Of a stretch of 64,000 bases of DNA, positions 1 through 11,602 are shown in pieces. Below the pieces are notes generated by a model that saw only the letters and a list, made by a program, of their open reading frames with translations, made no database searches and was not told the origin of the DNA. This DNA is from Gnetum montanum (lineage: Eukaryota > Streptophyta > Gnetopsida > Gnetales > Gnetaceae). Positions within the stretch are counted from its first letter, which is position 1. Each line of letters starts with the position of its first letter. Where the stretch lies: the NCBI GenBank assembly GCA_015680685.1, contig MNCI01013583.1, positions 38,968 through 102,967 of the forward strand, written 5' to 3'. A program made the translations under genes and the position numbers.

Positions 1-560
1 AAAGAACCCGTGATAAATGATTCCTCGTCTCCTATTTCGCTAAGGACGTGCGGGGCCTTGCCCTTCGATCATGTATGTTGGCTCTCCTGCCTTAAGTCTC
101 TCATACGTTGGGCATCTGTGGGATAATAATCCCTCATGTCAAAATCTTCTGCAATGTATTCAGCATATAGCTCAGTCATGCCTATCTGTGCCAACGCACA
201 AAAAAGCATGTGAGAGATTGATCGATTTGGGGGTAACACAATGTTACCTTGAAAGTCTCTCCACCGTAGCTGTTCTTCCTAATGGAGAACAAAAGTAAAA
301 TTAGGAATATACTCATTAGGATAAGTATATGTCATCTTATATTATTTAGGACTTGGATGATTTTGGTTATGTATTTTATCTTGCCGACTGTCTCGTGTGT
401 GGTCCTTAGATGGTGAGTTGCTCTTATGAGAAGAAGGCATTTTTATCAGTGTGCTAATTCATCGTTATATAAATTTTTTCTTGATTAACCCGAAGGTTCG
501 TTAAGGTTCACAACGATGTGAGTGATATCCCTTATGTTCTATTCAGTGCACAAGCACTTA
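1..560 (-). mobile_element. Element D1: 5' leader/gag-proximal internal sequence (partial)
   Basis: Internal sequence of a minus-strand Ty3/gypsy element whose 5' LTR lies just to the right; the rest is outside the window. No convincing reading frame remains. A stretch near 220-265 containing GGGTAACACAATGTTACC matches 39180-39220, the corresponding part of D2, so this is the same repeat family. The small open frame on the plus strand at 71-298 has no family resemblance and I do not call it a gene. Confidence 0.6.
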
Positions 561-579
561 GTCCCCGGCAACGGTGCCA
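561..579 (-). other. Primer-binding site of element D1
   Basis: On the minus strand the sequence reads TGGCACCGTTGCCGGGGAC. It follows the LTR terminus (CTCATCA) with a one-base gap. It differs by one base from the TGGCGCCGTTGCCGGGGA primer-binding site found in many plant Ty3/gypsy elements, where a tRNA 3' end primes minus-strand DNA synthesis. This fixes the orientation of D1: internal region to the left, LTR to the right. Confidence 0.85.
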
Positions 580-580
580 A

Positions 581-1390
581 TGATGAGTGGCGAGGTACCC
601 CTACACTCAACCATATGAAACAAGCGTAGCACACACGATCCAGTCGAACTCTGCAGACTAAATGCCTAAACGCCCCATGGAACACTTGGGGTTAATCATT
701 CGTTGTTCCCAGACTTACTTGTTGTTTTCACGGTGTATGGTTAAGTAAGTCCGAGGTATATGATTTTTTTTGGTCTTTTCTGGTTTTATCTCCTATGCTA
801 TGAGGTGAAGGGTTGAGAAACTAACTAACTGGAACTAAGGACCTAAGTCTAAATTAACTAGCATTAGCATTCATTCCCACTTACCGTACACACCTTGAAC
901 TATGCAACTATGGCTATCAAATGCTAATCGTTACTGGGATCACCACACATAACACATGTGCTCGAAGTGGTTGTACTAAGACACCTAACTAGCCTAAGCG
1001 TTATGAGCAGCCGATTCCTTGACTAGCTGTACACATTCGTCAATGCTTGTAACCAAGTTGTACTCATGCCATGCTAATGCATATAATAAATAACAGGTAA
1101 GAAACAACAAATAATAAACCTATTCCATGCACTGCAAGGTTTATCCACAAAGCTCGTCTTTATTGTCATACACAACTTGCGTTCAGGTACAAAGCTGCTT
1201 GAATAAAGATCCATTCACTTGGGGACTCCTATTGTAGGCACATGGAAAATATTCTATCTCTGGAGTGATCAAATTGCCAAAGCTTTGCTACTTCTAGCCT
1301 AGGATGATAAATGAGGGGAGTGTCGCCTCTTATTTATAGATTTGGCGGCAGAACGCGATATTGCGGCCCATGCGATATCGCGTCTCATCA
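581..1390 (-). repeat. 5' LTR of element D1
   Basis: About 810 bp bounded by the short inverted ends TGATGAG (581) and CTCATCA (ending 1390), with the primer-binding site adjacent. Much of it aligns with 39592-40281 (for example the ATTCCCACTTACCG stretch near 867 and 39798). A minus-strand TATA-like TCTATAAATA lies at 1331-1340, close to the LTR start. A CpG-rich segment with GCGATATTGC and GCGATATCGC at 1352-1382 is unusual in this CpG-poor window. Confidence 0.75.
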
Positions 1391-2182
1391 CCTAGGAAAT
1401 AAATAACGTAGATATGGAGCACAGTTCAGAGGTCATAACCTCTGAGAACGAGGCACCTATTTTTGCCTATACTAACTGTTTGACAAAAGAGCTAGCCCAA
1501 CATGCCGGCTTAGAAAATGAAACTGCATAGGTTGAGTTTCCTTTTCAAGTGGTAGACGACGACGTAGAAGAATATTGCAATAAAGCCTCTTAGCCTTACG
1601 TGTCGTCAAACCCATGATGGGTTAGAAAGTAGTTGCGAGGATGATCGTTACTCGCATAGCGTAACACCTCCACTGCTTCTTACCCGATTAATACCCATTA
1701 TGCATTTATCCCTTTTTTGCTTTGCATTTACTCATTTATGCCAAGTGTCTAACTTATCCTCTAAACCATTCACATATCCTTCGTTTGCATTACGCTATGG
1801 CCTGCTAAAGCCTAAAACTGGAAAAATTTTCCTTTTGCATTACGCCATAGCCCGCTAAGGCCTAAAATTGGAAACATTTTCCTTTACCATCATCGCCACG
1901 GCCCGAAATGGCCTAAAACTACACATAGCCCAAAACAGCCTAAAACTAGTGACTAATCAAAACGGCCTAAAACTAGTGACAACCCGAAATGGCCTAAAAC
2001 TAAAATGAGATGTTCATAATGAGTTCAATTCATAAACAAAAATAGAACAAAATAAAACAAAAATAAATATATAACATATAACACATGAGCAAAACAAATC
2101 TCTTCACATTTTAATTTTTCCTTCACAGATTAACAATGTGTGTAACATTTTTTCAATTTAAATAAAAGGGACAGCTACTACG
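1391..2182. repeat. Element C spacer with GGCCTAAAACTAG border repeats
   Basis: No gene is recognisable. From about 1795 to 2010 a degenerate unit of roughly 30-60 bp recurs, centred on GGCCTAAAACTAGTGAC (and GCCCGCTAAGGCCTAAAA). The same border motif (TAGTTTAAGGCCAT on the other strand) sits between the modules of elements A, C and F. 1460-1640 may be decayed coding sequence on the plus strand, but I cannot assign it. 2011-2160 is A-rich low complexity. Confidence 0.55.
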
Positions 2183-4756
2183 CTATGACCCTTCACCCAT
2201 TCCACCATATCCTGCTTCAGTAGGCCTAGTGTTTTGTCCTAGATCTTGCACCATAAAAGAATAGATTAGTTAGCTAAAGCTATAGTAAAGATTCCAACAA
2301 AATAACTTGTTGCTACGATGAAGGATGACTGACCCGAGACGGCCAAACGTCTGTTTCGGGAGGTATCCAATCCAAGCCTGCTGCTAAGCATTGTAAGATC
2401 TCCTCTTTTGTGATGTCAGCCCAATTCCTCTTCTACTTCTCTATGGATGTCCATCTTCGAGGTCTAAGAGAAAAGGTAGTAGTGGCGGTCTCACCCGCAG
2501 GAAAGGTCACTTTCCTTTCGGGGGACTCACTCACTGTCACCTGTTGCATGAACCTATTGTAAGCCCCAAAAGTGCCAATAACATAAAGGAATACCTTGTG
2601 AGTATGTAATTTGACCGAGGCATCCCTGTATTAGTTATGATAAGTGTCATGTTCTAGCTTATACATATGCTTATGATTTTTCTGCGTTTGCCCCCATTCG
2701 TAAACCTTGACGCTGTAATCTTTCCAATCTTGGTTCTTCTGGGCTAATAGGTTCATATGCATGTGCTGCTCTATTATCTCATGGGTGGTCTCATTATTGC
2801 ATCGCACGGCCATCCAATACCTCGCGTAGTCAATGACAACTATGCGCCAATTGCCATCGTTGGTATCTCGGGCCAACAGGAATTCGTTCCTGGAACAAAG
2901 ATCTCCTACCTTAGCGATCAGGTTGGCCTTCTCCTTCTCAAGCTTTTGGACCCATTTCCAGAGGTGTTTGTTCACGCGCTTGCATTCCCACAAGGAGCAT
3001 GTCGAGTACAAAGCACATTAGCTTTCCTCGTCGTATACACGATGAGGTACTTCAGTCACCTCCAGCGGAAATGTAGGCACGACATCGACCTTAACTACCC
3101 TCTTAGGATCTCACTTGAGACGAGAAGCTGCCAACCATGCATAAAAAAATGCCTTAGTCATAGAGGCGTAGTAAATGCAACAACAATGTAGAGTCTAGTA
3201 GCATTTTAGCTTACCCACTTCTTGGTCGACCTGCCTTACATGATCGATCATGTCATTGACTACCCCTTCCATGAAAATAAATTTATCAAGGATTTTAGTC
3301 CATGGTTGCAAGCAGATTGAGGACGGGCCAGGGGTATCAGTAGTGGTATCAACTGCACAATAAAACGTGTTAGTTAAAATGAAGAGAACCATAATAGGGT
3401 TGATGAATGGCATAAATAACAGTGTAAAGCTCCTAACCAGCAAACCCTCAGGGGTGATAGCGGGGGGGGGGAGGAGGATCACCCATCAGCACATTGTCAA
3501 ATATGTGATCAAACTCACCAGCATCCAAATGGAGCCCCTCTCCTTCTAGCTTACCCAATAATGTAGTAGCATCCTTGACGCTCATGCTCCCCTCCAGCAT
3601 TGAGCTGTTCTTTGTGAAAGGGTTGTCAGCAGGGGCCTTGTCCTGGTTGCCAAGAGCTTCTTCATCATTGGTTGGGCCTCTTTCTTTGTCGATAGGGGTC
3701 TCCTTCTCCTCCTCCTCCTTTTCATCGATGGAGGCCTCCTCCTCAGCAGTCGAGGCCCCTTCTTCATTGGCAAGGGCCTTCTTCTCCATAGCCAAGGCTT
3801 CCTCGTTTCTATTGATCGTCCCTATTGTAAAGGCAACCACCTCTTCTCCCTCTTCTTCTTCCTCTTCCTTCACTGATAAAACATAGTCATCATCAGTACA
3901 ATATACTAACCTGAGTCAAATGCTACGTTGTGCTACGCTACCTTGCGTAACATAGCGTAGCAAGCATTAGCCAAAAAGATAAACAAAATACAAAAAGAAA
4001 AGAAAAGAAATGAACACTTACCAATGGGAGGCTGCACTCTATGAAGCTTAAATTGCAGCTTCTTCCCCCTCTCTTTGTTAGTATGGGGGGTTTTGTCGGT
4101 AGGGCGGGACCTCTTGCATTGTAGCTTGGTCATCACCATTTCTACAATGAGACATTCCCCCCTTGTCACACTGCTGGTGGTGATGGGGGATGCCTCTCCT
4201 ACGTTGTCCTTGGCCCGAAAGTTGTGCACCACCTGATCCTTGGTCATCATGGAGAATGACTCCCCAATAGCTTCTAGGGGGTCTTGAGATCAGGTGGTAT
4301 GGAAGACTTGGTAGATCCACAGTTTGGAGATCTGGCTATGATCTTGTAGTACCCAGGCCTCATTCTCACGGACTACTAAGAATTTCATAAAACGTCAAAG
4401 GCAAGCTATGAAAAAGACATGGTGCACATTGAAATGGGATTCAAGCTTCCCACGAAGCTTGACCATTTTAGCCTGCATGCCTTTGGAAAGATTCTTGGCC
4501 CAATTGTAATGGGTCCCTTCTTCCATGACATCCCTCATCATCTGATCTTGCTTAATCCCAATGATTTTTCCTTGGGACAACAGCTTGGGGAACGCACGGG
4601 CATGGAAGACAGGGTAAACTATTTTGGCCACCCATAGCTTGGCTTTCTCCATATAAATCCCCTTTCGCTCCTTGGCAACCCCTAGCCACTCCTTGATGTC
4701 CTCTTGATTGTGCGCATCTCTCTTGGATTTTTCTCCCACGGGGAGACCATCAGAGG
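2183..4756 (-). pseudogene. Antisense gene B of element C, 3' half (transposon-protein-like region, acidic linker, coiled-coil tail)
   Basis: Continuation of the gene split by element A; its 5' half is 22500-23743. In transcription order: a segment with the EWLGVAKERKG pattern (4739-4395), which continues the exon interrupted at the target site; an intron near 3880-4020 that contains TAGCGTAGC motifs; an acidic Glu/Lys-rich linker ending in GDPPPPP (3873-3450); an exon with a conserved Trp (3480-3220) and a GGTAAGC donor near 3210; a helical tail with YARYWM and WGQTQKNHKHMYK (3011-2631); and a short last exon ending at a stop at 2183-2185. Each block has a counterpart in the same order in the element A copy. 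Function unknown. The serine-rich plus-strand frame at 3575-3886 is its shadow. Confidence 0.7.
4752..4756. repeat. Target-site duplication AGAGG (left copy)
   Basis: AGAGG directly precedes the LTR at 4757. The same five bases follow the other LTR at 22500-22504. Five-base duplications are normal for Ty3/gypsy integration. The flanking protein frame continues from one side to the other, so element A inserted into an exon of gene B. Confidence 0.92.
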
Positions 4757-6296
4757 TGTACTAACCTATATTGTCGATGCAAGGTTGGAAGGGAAAGAAA
4801 ACATCGAAAGATCGTCGAGCAGACACAGCTAACCCTGCCTTCGTGTGAGGGAAAGCTGGAAAAGGAAACGAAGGTAGAGTGCCTTAGATGGTCTGCACGC
4901 AAATCAACCAAAGACTTCCCTAAGCATAAACTACGGCTTGTGTTGGGTTATCGTAAACTGATTGACATTTGAAATGTAAACAACATCGCATAAAATTTAA
5001 ACACAATGTATGTAGAAATGTATTTTAAACAGAATGTAAACAGAGAAAATAATGTAAATGGCATGTAATAATGAACTGTATTGTATTGCATAGAAAAGAT
5101 GTGCACTAGTCAAAGCGTAGCTGCACATGTGGATGGCAGGTCAAGTGCCAAGCCCCAGGTGATGTAGATGCTAGGAGTTAGAGTGTGCTAAGTGTCCAAG
5201 GATTGTTGGTCTGAGTTTCTTAAGCTCTTTAACTCAAAAATTGTCCACCCTATTTATGTGAATTGATAGGGTATTTATAGGGCTAGGCTGGGCTCAGGTC
5301 CAGAATTTAAGAATGGAATCAACGGCTGAGGGATGAGAGAAAAATGGATCAAGTGACACGTGTCCAGTGGATAGTTGTGCATGAGTTGGATGTGTGTCGG
5401 CAAGCTATGTTCTTGACCAGGTACATTGCATTTTAGAACTTGTGGATTACTCAACCCCATGGGAGTACATACAATTTAGACTCTGAGGGCTTGACAAGCC
5501 CAAAAATGAAGAAAATTTACAAATAAAATCAAAGGGATTGACTCCGGCTCGCTTGAAACTTCTTGGTCCCTGAATTGACTACTGTAGGATGTCGATTTGA
5601 GGGGTTCTGTGGCTATTTGAGGTGTTTCTGTTTTGCTAGAGCCTCCAGCATGAGTGGATGTGCCTCTAGCATGAGTTGAATTAAGCTTCAGCATGAGTTC
5701 ATTTGTGTTTACGCTGCACTCAGGCCTAGCGTGACCTCCAACGTGAGTCCTAGCATGCTCACGCCCAATGTGACCTTCAGCGTGAGTGAGGGAAATGAGA
5801 CCTTTTGACACCAAATTTGAATTTCAAAGCCTGATTCTTGAAGTGTGGATGCTTCCTACTTTGTGACCTTGAGGGTGATCTAGAATGTGTAATTTTGAGC
5901 TTGAATGTGTCTGGTTTTGAATCACTTGGAGTAGGTCACGCTGGAGGTCACATTGTAGCGTGACCACAGCGTGACCTACTTAGATTGCAATTTTTGAACA
6001 TTGAAATTGAATTTTCTCGAGGCTGGAGTCTGAAGTTGGAGATTGTTGATGTTGAGCCCAAGGATGGCCTGCACATTCGAAACCAAGTCATTTCAACTTA
6101 GTTTGGAGGCTGTGAAAGTTGGTCATGCTAGATTTACGCAGTGTGACCATAGCATGCCCACAGCGTGCCCTACACTTTGAACTTGATTTTGATGCTACTT
6201 GGAGTTGTTCACACTGAGGGTGAGCAAACCGCCTTGGGCAGGTTGGGTTTGAGCTCAATTCCTTAGCCAAATTTTTTCAAAATTAGTGGTGTTTCA
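4757..6296 (-). repeat. 3' LTR of element A
   Basis: 1540 bp starting TGTACTAACC and ending GGTGTTTCA on the plus strand, so TG...CA. It aligns end to end with 20931-22499. A TATA-like CTATAAATAC lies on the minus strand at 5271-5280, about 1 kb from the LTR start. From 5640 to 6215 it carries many AGCGTGAC/AGCATGAG-type motifs. Open frames on the minus strand at 5275-5460, 5476-5814 and 6088-6270 are chance frames in the LTR. Confidence 0.93.
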
Positions 6297-6372
6297 TTGG
6301 TCCCTCTTTGTTGACATCTGGAGGAATCTACTCGAGAGGTGTCGACAAAGAAGTGCAAAACACGATGAACAA
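6288..6372 (-). promoter_or_regulatory. Polypurine tract and PPT/LTR inverted repeat of element A
   Basis: On the minus strand ACAAAGAGGGACCAA runs into the LTR start TGAAACACC. This is the polypurine tract that primes plus-strand DNA. About 45 bases upstream lies GTGTTTTGCACTTCTTTGTCGAC, which is imperfectly complementary to the tract plus LTR start, so the junction could fold into a hairpin. The same arrangement recurs at 30511, 35131 and 46800, and in reduced form at 53041. Confidence 0.8.
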
Positions 6373-7263
6373 CTAGGTACCAAGCATTGTCTGTCGGCCC
6401 TTGGCTAAATGTCATCACACCATGTCCAAAAGTACATGGGATTGGGGAAATGCAGTTTGAGATGCAAGGGGAGAGATTGGTTATAACCAGGGGAAGTTAG
6501 GAATTGATCAAGGGTTATAATTGCTGCCAGAATTGTGGGAGAGGAATGCTCTCACATGAATGAGCTATATCTTTGGTCCTTGTTAATAGCCAGTGTTCAG
6601 TAGACTCGGAGTCAGGACATAGGAGGTGCATTCTTTGGAGAAATGGGACTCTTATAGAGTGTTTACGGGGCCCATTGTAAATAGCCAAAGCCACACGATG
6701 ATGTGCAACATGGTCTCTTTGAGACATAAGTGTAACTTTTTTCCAAGACAATTGCCTTCTCACCTGGGGCTTGTATAAGAATGGCCAATAGTCTTTGGTT
6801 TATGATGTCAATAGGGTCATGAAGACCTTTTCTGTGCATTTGTCTCTTTGACCCTTTTGTTCTTTTTCTTTTTGTTTGTTTCTTGTTTTCTTTTGTTTTT
6901 GTTTTCTTTTCTATTTTTTTTCTTTTCTTCTTTTGGGTCCTTTTGAAAGAGCTTACTTTTAGTGTTGTGCTTGTGTTTGAGCACTTGCATTTTGTATCAT
7001 GTACCGTGTACTGTGTTTTGCGTTGCAACTGCTTAGAGAGTCACAGTGTGCAACAATGTATTAAGAGCTTTGAGATGAGTAGAACGTATCTAGGGGTAAT
7101 AGAATAGGATAAGGGGAATATGATGGGAAATAGGGGATGTATCAGGAGTTGGGAATGTACTTATGAATGGATTGATTAACCTAGTTGTGGGCATTAGGAA
7201 GAATGTGATACCTTGTCATCATGATGAAGTGCATCCATGCACTAACACCTTAGGTGTGTCATC
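6373..7263 (-). other. Element A 3' exon region of unknown coding potential
   Basis: Lies between a splice-acceptor-like site (7264) and the polypurine tract. Its first part aligns with the corresponding regions of E (34377 onward) and F (53958 downward), including a CATC...GTGGTAGCAAGT-like stretch. A lysine-rich frame at 6663-7028 comes mostly from a pyrimidine-rich plus-strand tract at 6850-6950 and is not convincing as a protein. Confidence 0.4.
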
Positions 7264-8107
7264 CTGCAAACACAATTCCAAGGAGACATGGAAACCACAA
7301 ATGATTCGGTTAGCTAAGCACTTCAAACCTGAAAGCAAACAAGGAGATGGAGCCACTGTGTGAAATTTAAAAGCAAACAGCATCACGAATAGCATCAGCC
7401 TCAACAAGTTCTATGAGAAAAATTATGCAGCAGGTTCTTTGTGGAACAGGTATAGCTAATTGCAGCAACATGTCTTTTCAAGTATTGCCTGGCCATCGAT
7501 GATGTTGCCAGTTTATAGTCTTAGAGAACTGTTGTGGATTAGTTTCATGTCATAACCCTTTGGACATCACTAGTTTAGCGTCATAGCGGATGGTGCACTG
7601 CTAGTTTATAGTCGTAGCAGACTATGAAGAGGCAAACCAATTTATAGTCTTAGTAGACTCTAGATGCTAGTTTCATGTCATGGAGGACAGACATGGTAGT
7701 TTAGTGTCATACCGGATGGAGCTCTATGATGTCAGTTTATCATCATGACTCTAGGACCATCTATGATATCAATTTTAAGTCATGATGCCAGGATTGCTTT
7801 GTGGTATTAGTTTATCGTCATGACTCTAGGACCACCTATGGTATCAGTTTTAAGTAATGATGCCAGGAATTCTCTATGGTATCAGTTTTAAGTCATGATG
7901 CTAGGACTGCTCTGTGGTATCAATTTTAAGTCATGATGCTAGGACTGCTCTATCATATTAGTTTTAAGTCATGATGCTAGGACTACTCTATGGTATCATT
8001 TTTAAGTCATGATGGCAAGACTGCTCTATGGTATCAGTTTTAAGTCATGATGTCAGGACTACTCTGTGGTATCAGTTTTAAGTCATGATGCTAGGACTGT
8101 GATGTAC
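7264..8107 (-). repeat. Putative second sense intron of element A with 38-bp tandem repeats
   Basis: On the minus strand GAG|GTACATC follows the pol stop by about ten bases. GGAATTGTGTTTGCAG|GATGAC ends the segment. Between them, about 7726-8095, a unit of roughly 38 bp with TATCAGTTTTAAGTCATGATG (plus strand) repeats about nine times with few changes; 7540-7725 holds shorter, more diverged versions (AGTTTATAGTCGTAGCAGAC). The matching segments in C, E and F have the same donor position and acceptor. Splicing is inferred, not shown. Confidence 0.5.
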
Positions 8108-8114
8108 CTCAAGT

Positions 8115-11100
8115 TTATTAGACATAGTACCATTTTAGGTACAAGTGATTTGTAGGATTAGGAAACTCGTTCCCATTCATATCAGCAAGTTTGAATGCTC
8201 CATTATTGTACACCTTGATGACTAAGTAAGGCCCTTCCCAGTTGGCTGAGAATTTGTCTGAGTGTTCACATATGGCTTTAAGGACTAAGTCTCCTTCTTT
8301 AATTGGGTGTTTGTATAGATCATGTTTGTGTCGTTGCCACTGTTGTTTTTGGTACCATTCTATTTGTTCAAGTGTTCGTACATGTTCCTCCTCTACCGAA
8401 TCGAGGTCAGCAATGCGCAATTCATTATTTTGACTTTCATCAAGGAGGCCAGAGAGAGCTATCTGCAATGAGGGAACTTGCAATTCTAAAGGTAAAACAG
8501 CTTCAGATATGTACATAAGACTATATGGAGTTTTACTTATGGATGTTCGATGTGTCGTTCTGTAAGCCCATAATGCGTAGACTAATTATTCATGCCATTG
8601 TTTCTTGCTCTGATTCAGCATCTTTTTGAGCACCATGATGACAATTTTTTTTGTAGCCTCCACTTAAACCATTGCTCTATGGGTAGTAAGGTGATGAAAA
8701 TGCATGTTTAATGCCCAGACTTTCACAAAAGCTTTTAGTATATGCACTGCTAAATTGTGGGTTCATTGTCAGTAATGATGGTCATTGGAATACCAAAACG
8801 GGTCACGATATTTTCTATTATGAAAGCACAAATGTGTTTTGAGGTGGTCTTCCTAAGGGGAATAACTTCTACCCATTTTGTGAAGTATTTAGTAGTTGTG
8901 ATAATAAAGCTATGTCCAGTAGAGGATGATGGCGTTATTGGTCCAATTAAGTCCAGTCCCCATTTTTGGAATGGCCATATGATTTGCATTGTATGCATTT
9001 CGTTAGGTGGCACATGTATTAGATTACCATGCTTTTGGCAAATGTCACACGTTCTTACCTTGGAGATGCAATCGTACTCTATGTGTTCCCAGTAGTAGCG
9101 CCTAATCTTCATTGCCATTGCTTTGGGTGCTATATGCCCTCCACAAAGTCCTTCGTGGACTTGTTCTACAATTTTTTGACCATCGATGTTACTAACGCAC
9201 ATTAGTAAGATGCCTTCATAGGATTTGTGACACAAGGTGTCTTCTATTAACACGTATTGCCGAGAACCTTTCCGTATAGCATCCTTTTGAGCATTTATCA
9301 AGTATTGTGGAGGTTCACCTCTTAGAAGGTACTCTTTTATGTCATCGTACCATTCTATTGCTTGTGTTGTACTAATGGATGCTACAGGTACTTCATCTAG
9401 AGTGTTAATTATAGGTTCGGCACAACTTATTATAGAGCTAGGCAATGCGTGGAACATTTCGGGTGTCATGTTTAAGGCTAGTGTAGCGAGTGCGTAGGCA
9501 ATTGTGTTTTTGCTTCTAAGGACATTTTGTATATTCGCTTCTACTAGTTTCCTCACCAAATGTTTGGTCAAATCACAATACGATTGCAAATGGAGAGCTT
9601 TGCATGCATAAACCTCAGTGACTTGATTAATGACTAATTGCAAATCCCCTCGAATTACAAGGCGTGAGATTCCCGAAGTTAACGTTGCTTGAAGGCCTCT
9701 AAGAAGACCTTTGTATTCTGCCACATTATTGGTGCAAGGAAAGGTTAAGTGGTAGGCAAAGGGTTGGATTTCTCTAGAGGGGTATGTTAAAATGGCTGCA
9801 GCACTTCTTCCTCGAGAGGTTGAAGCTCCATCAAAGTAGAGGATTTCCTCATAGTTATCAGGTACAGTGTCTACACTATTAACTTTCTCATCTGGGAATT
9901 CAAGGTTTATTGTCATTTGATCATGCGTCAGCGAGATGGTTAGTTGTGTGACTATTGCTTGATGTCTCGTGGAAGATTGAGCAATGTAGTGCAAGTCAAA
10001 CTCCGCGATCATCGCTTTCCACCTAGCTAACCTATTCGACTCATAGATGTTATTAGTGATGGCACGAAGAACATTATTGTTGCAAATGATGTAAATTTGA
10101 TTATGGAAGAGATAATGCCACCATTTCTTCAAGGAGAAGATGAGGGCGAGGCATGATTTTTCTACGTCATTGTATCGTTGTTCATAGGTGATTAATGCGT
10201 GGCTCAGGTAATATACAGGGATTTCAACTCCATCCTCACGTTTTTGACAAAGCATCGATGCAATAGAGGAATCAAAAGTTGCAAGGTAGATGTAGAAAGG
10301 TTTATCACTTTGTGGAGGATAAACAGTTGGTAGTTGAGCCAACTCTTGTTTTATGTTCTTGAATGCTTCCTAGCATTGTTGAGTCCATTGGAAATGTACA
10401 TTCTTTTGTAATAGATGTTGCATGGGACTCAATTTATCCGTCAGTCTTTTGATAAAGCATTTGATGAATTGCAGTCTACCTTGGAGGCCACGTAGTTTAG
10501 TGAGGTTTCTTGATGGTTGCATATTGGTTATTGCTTTAACCTTATCAGGGTCTACCCGTATCCCTGTTTCAGAGACTAGGAAACTAAGCATTTTGCCCAT
10601 TTTGACTCCAAAAATGCATTTCTTTGGATTCAGTCTAAGGTCATATTTGAGACAATGTTTAAGCACTAAGTCCAGATCTTTTGCTTGTTGTTCAGTTGTT
10701 TTAGATTTGACTACGATATCATCAACATAATCATTGAGTAAATCGAGCATGTAATCACTAAATATGTATGTCATTGCTCGCTGATATGTGGCACCTGCAT
10801 TTTAAAGATCAAATGGCATCATAGTATAACAAAATGTGCCCCAAGGTGTCATAAAAGTTATCCTAAGTTGATGTTCTAGATTGATTCTTATTTGATTATA
10901 GCTTGAAAATCTGTTCATGAAGGACAATAGTGCATGCCCAGTAGTCATGTCAATAAGTTGATCAATGCTAGGTAACGAGAAATCATCCTTTATAGTGGCT
11001 ACATTGAGATCACGAAAGTCAATGCATATGCGTATACTACCGTTCTTCTTAGGAACTACAACAATGTTTGATACCCAATCGGAATAATCGACGGCTCAGA

Positions 11101-11589
11101 TGAAACTAGCTTGGTAGAGCTTTGTGATTTCAACATGGACTGCTAATGCTACTTCGAGTCTAACCTTTCGTGCTTTTTGTTTTACTCGTATAATTTTTTC
11201 ATCAAGAATAATGTTGTGTTGGATGATTTAGGGGTCTAATCTTGGCATGTCAGTATATGACCATGCAAACATTTTTATGTTATCTTTTAACACCTGGGTG
11301 ATGTCACCTACGAGTTGTGAGTCTATTAAGGCACTTAATTTCAATGTTCTGGCTTCCCCATTGACCATGGTAATGGGGATTTCAACCAGAGGATCTTTAG
11401 TGATATTATCAGCTTCTAGATCTAGAGTTTTAGTCACATTTTAGGCCAATCTGACGTTTCTTGAGTGGAGGCTATTAAATTGGTATACGTGGATGGATTT
11501 AAATCCAAGGATTCTGGGTTGATTACTCTTTCTACCTCCCCGTATGGTCCATCGAGAGACAATGTTAAGAAGATATTCTTGGTGGCCAT
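8115..11589 (-). pseudogene. pol: Pol of element A: reverse transcriptase, RNase H, second RNase H, integrase
   Basis: Replication and integration polyprotein. The start is the ATG at 11589, just after an acceptor-like AG at 11601. A lead segment with FAWSYTDMPRLDP precedes RT. RT keeps CIDFRDLN and the catalytic YVDDIVVKS (near 10729). The retroviral-type RNase H region has YLSHALITYEQRYNDVEKSC (about 10230). A second RNase H shows FDGAST, VAEYKGLLRGL and RGDLQLVINQ with the Asp-Glu-Asp set intact (9860-9640). Integrase has the HEGLCGGH...CDIC zinc region, WGLDLIGPI and TDNEP; a one-base shift near 8665 moves the catalytic Glu segment (VEATKK) to another frame. The C-terminal part runs 8516-8118. 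Several stops (for example after RLDP and before RAMTYIF) make it defective. The double RNase H supports the Tat lineage. Confidence 0.9.
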
Positions 11590-11602
11590 GGTGCTCACCC
11601 CT
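11590..11602 (-). promoter_or_regulatory. Acceptor-like site before the pol start of element A
   Basis: Minus strand: a pyrimidine-rich stretch, then TTTTAAATTGGCAG|GGGTGAGCACC and ATGGCC. Element C has CTTATTGTGGCAAG|TTGACCAAG and ATGGCC at 25491-25506. The shared spacing suggests that pol is reached by splicing. Ogre elements of the Tat lineage are known to splice an intron within their gag-pol region. No matching donor near the gag end was found by eye. Confidence 0.4.

Noticed and set aside
1460-1640. Possible plus-strand coding remnant (TNCLTKELAQ, VVDDDVEEYC)
   Set aside because: It reads like protein, but it has stops and I could not align it with any gag, protease or gene B block.
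2757-3191. Plus-strand frame of 144 codons
   Set aside because: Shadow of the coiled-coil-like tail of gene B, which has a matching block in the second copy on the other strand.
3575-3886. Serine-rich plus-strand frame of 103 codons
   Set aside because: Exact antisense shadow of the Glu-rich linker of gene B; no start context or homologous frame in the other copy.
6663-7028. Lysine-rich minus-strand frame
   Set aside because: Made mostly by a low-complexity T/C-rich tract on the plus strand.
7726-8095. CRISPR-like regular repeats
   Set aside because: The units are contiguous tandem repeats without unique spacers, in a plant retrotransposon; the same class recurs at other module borders.
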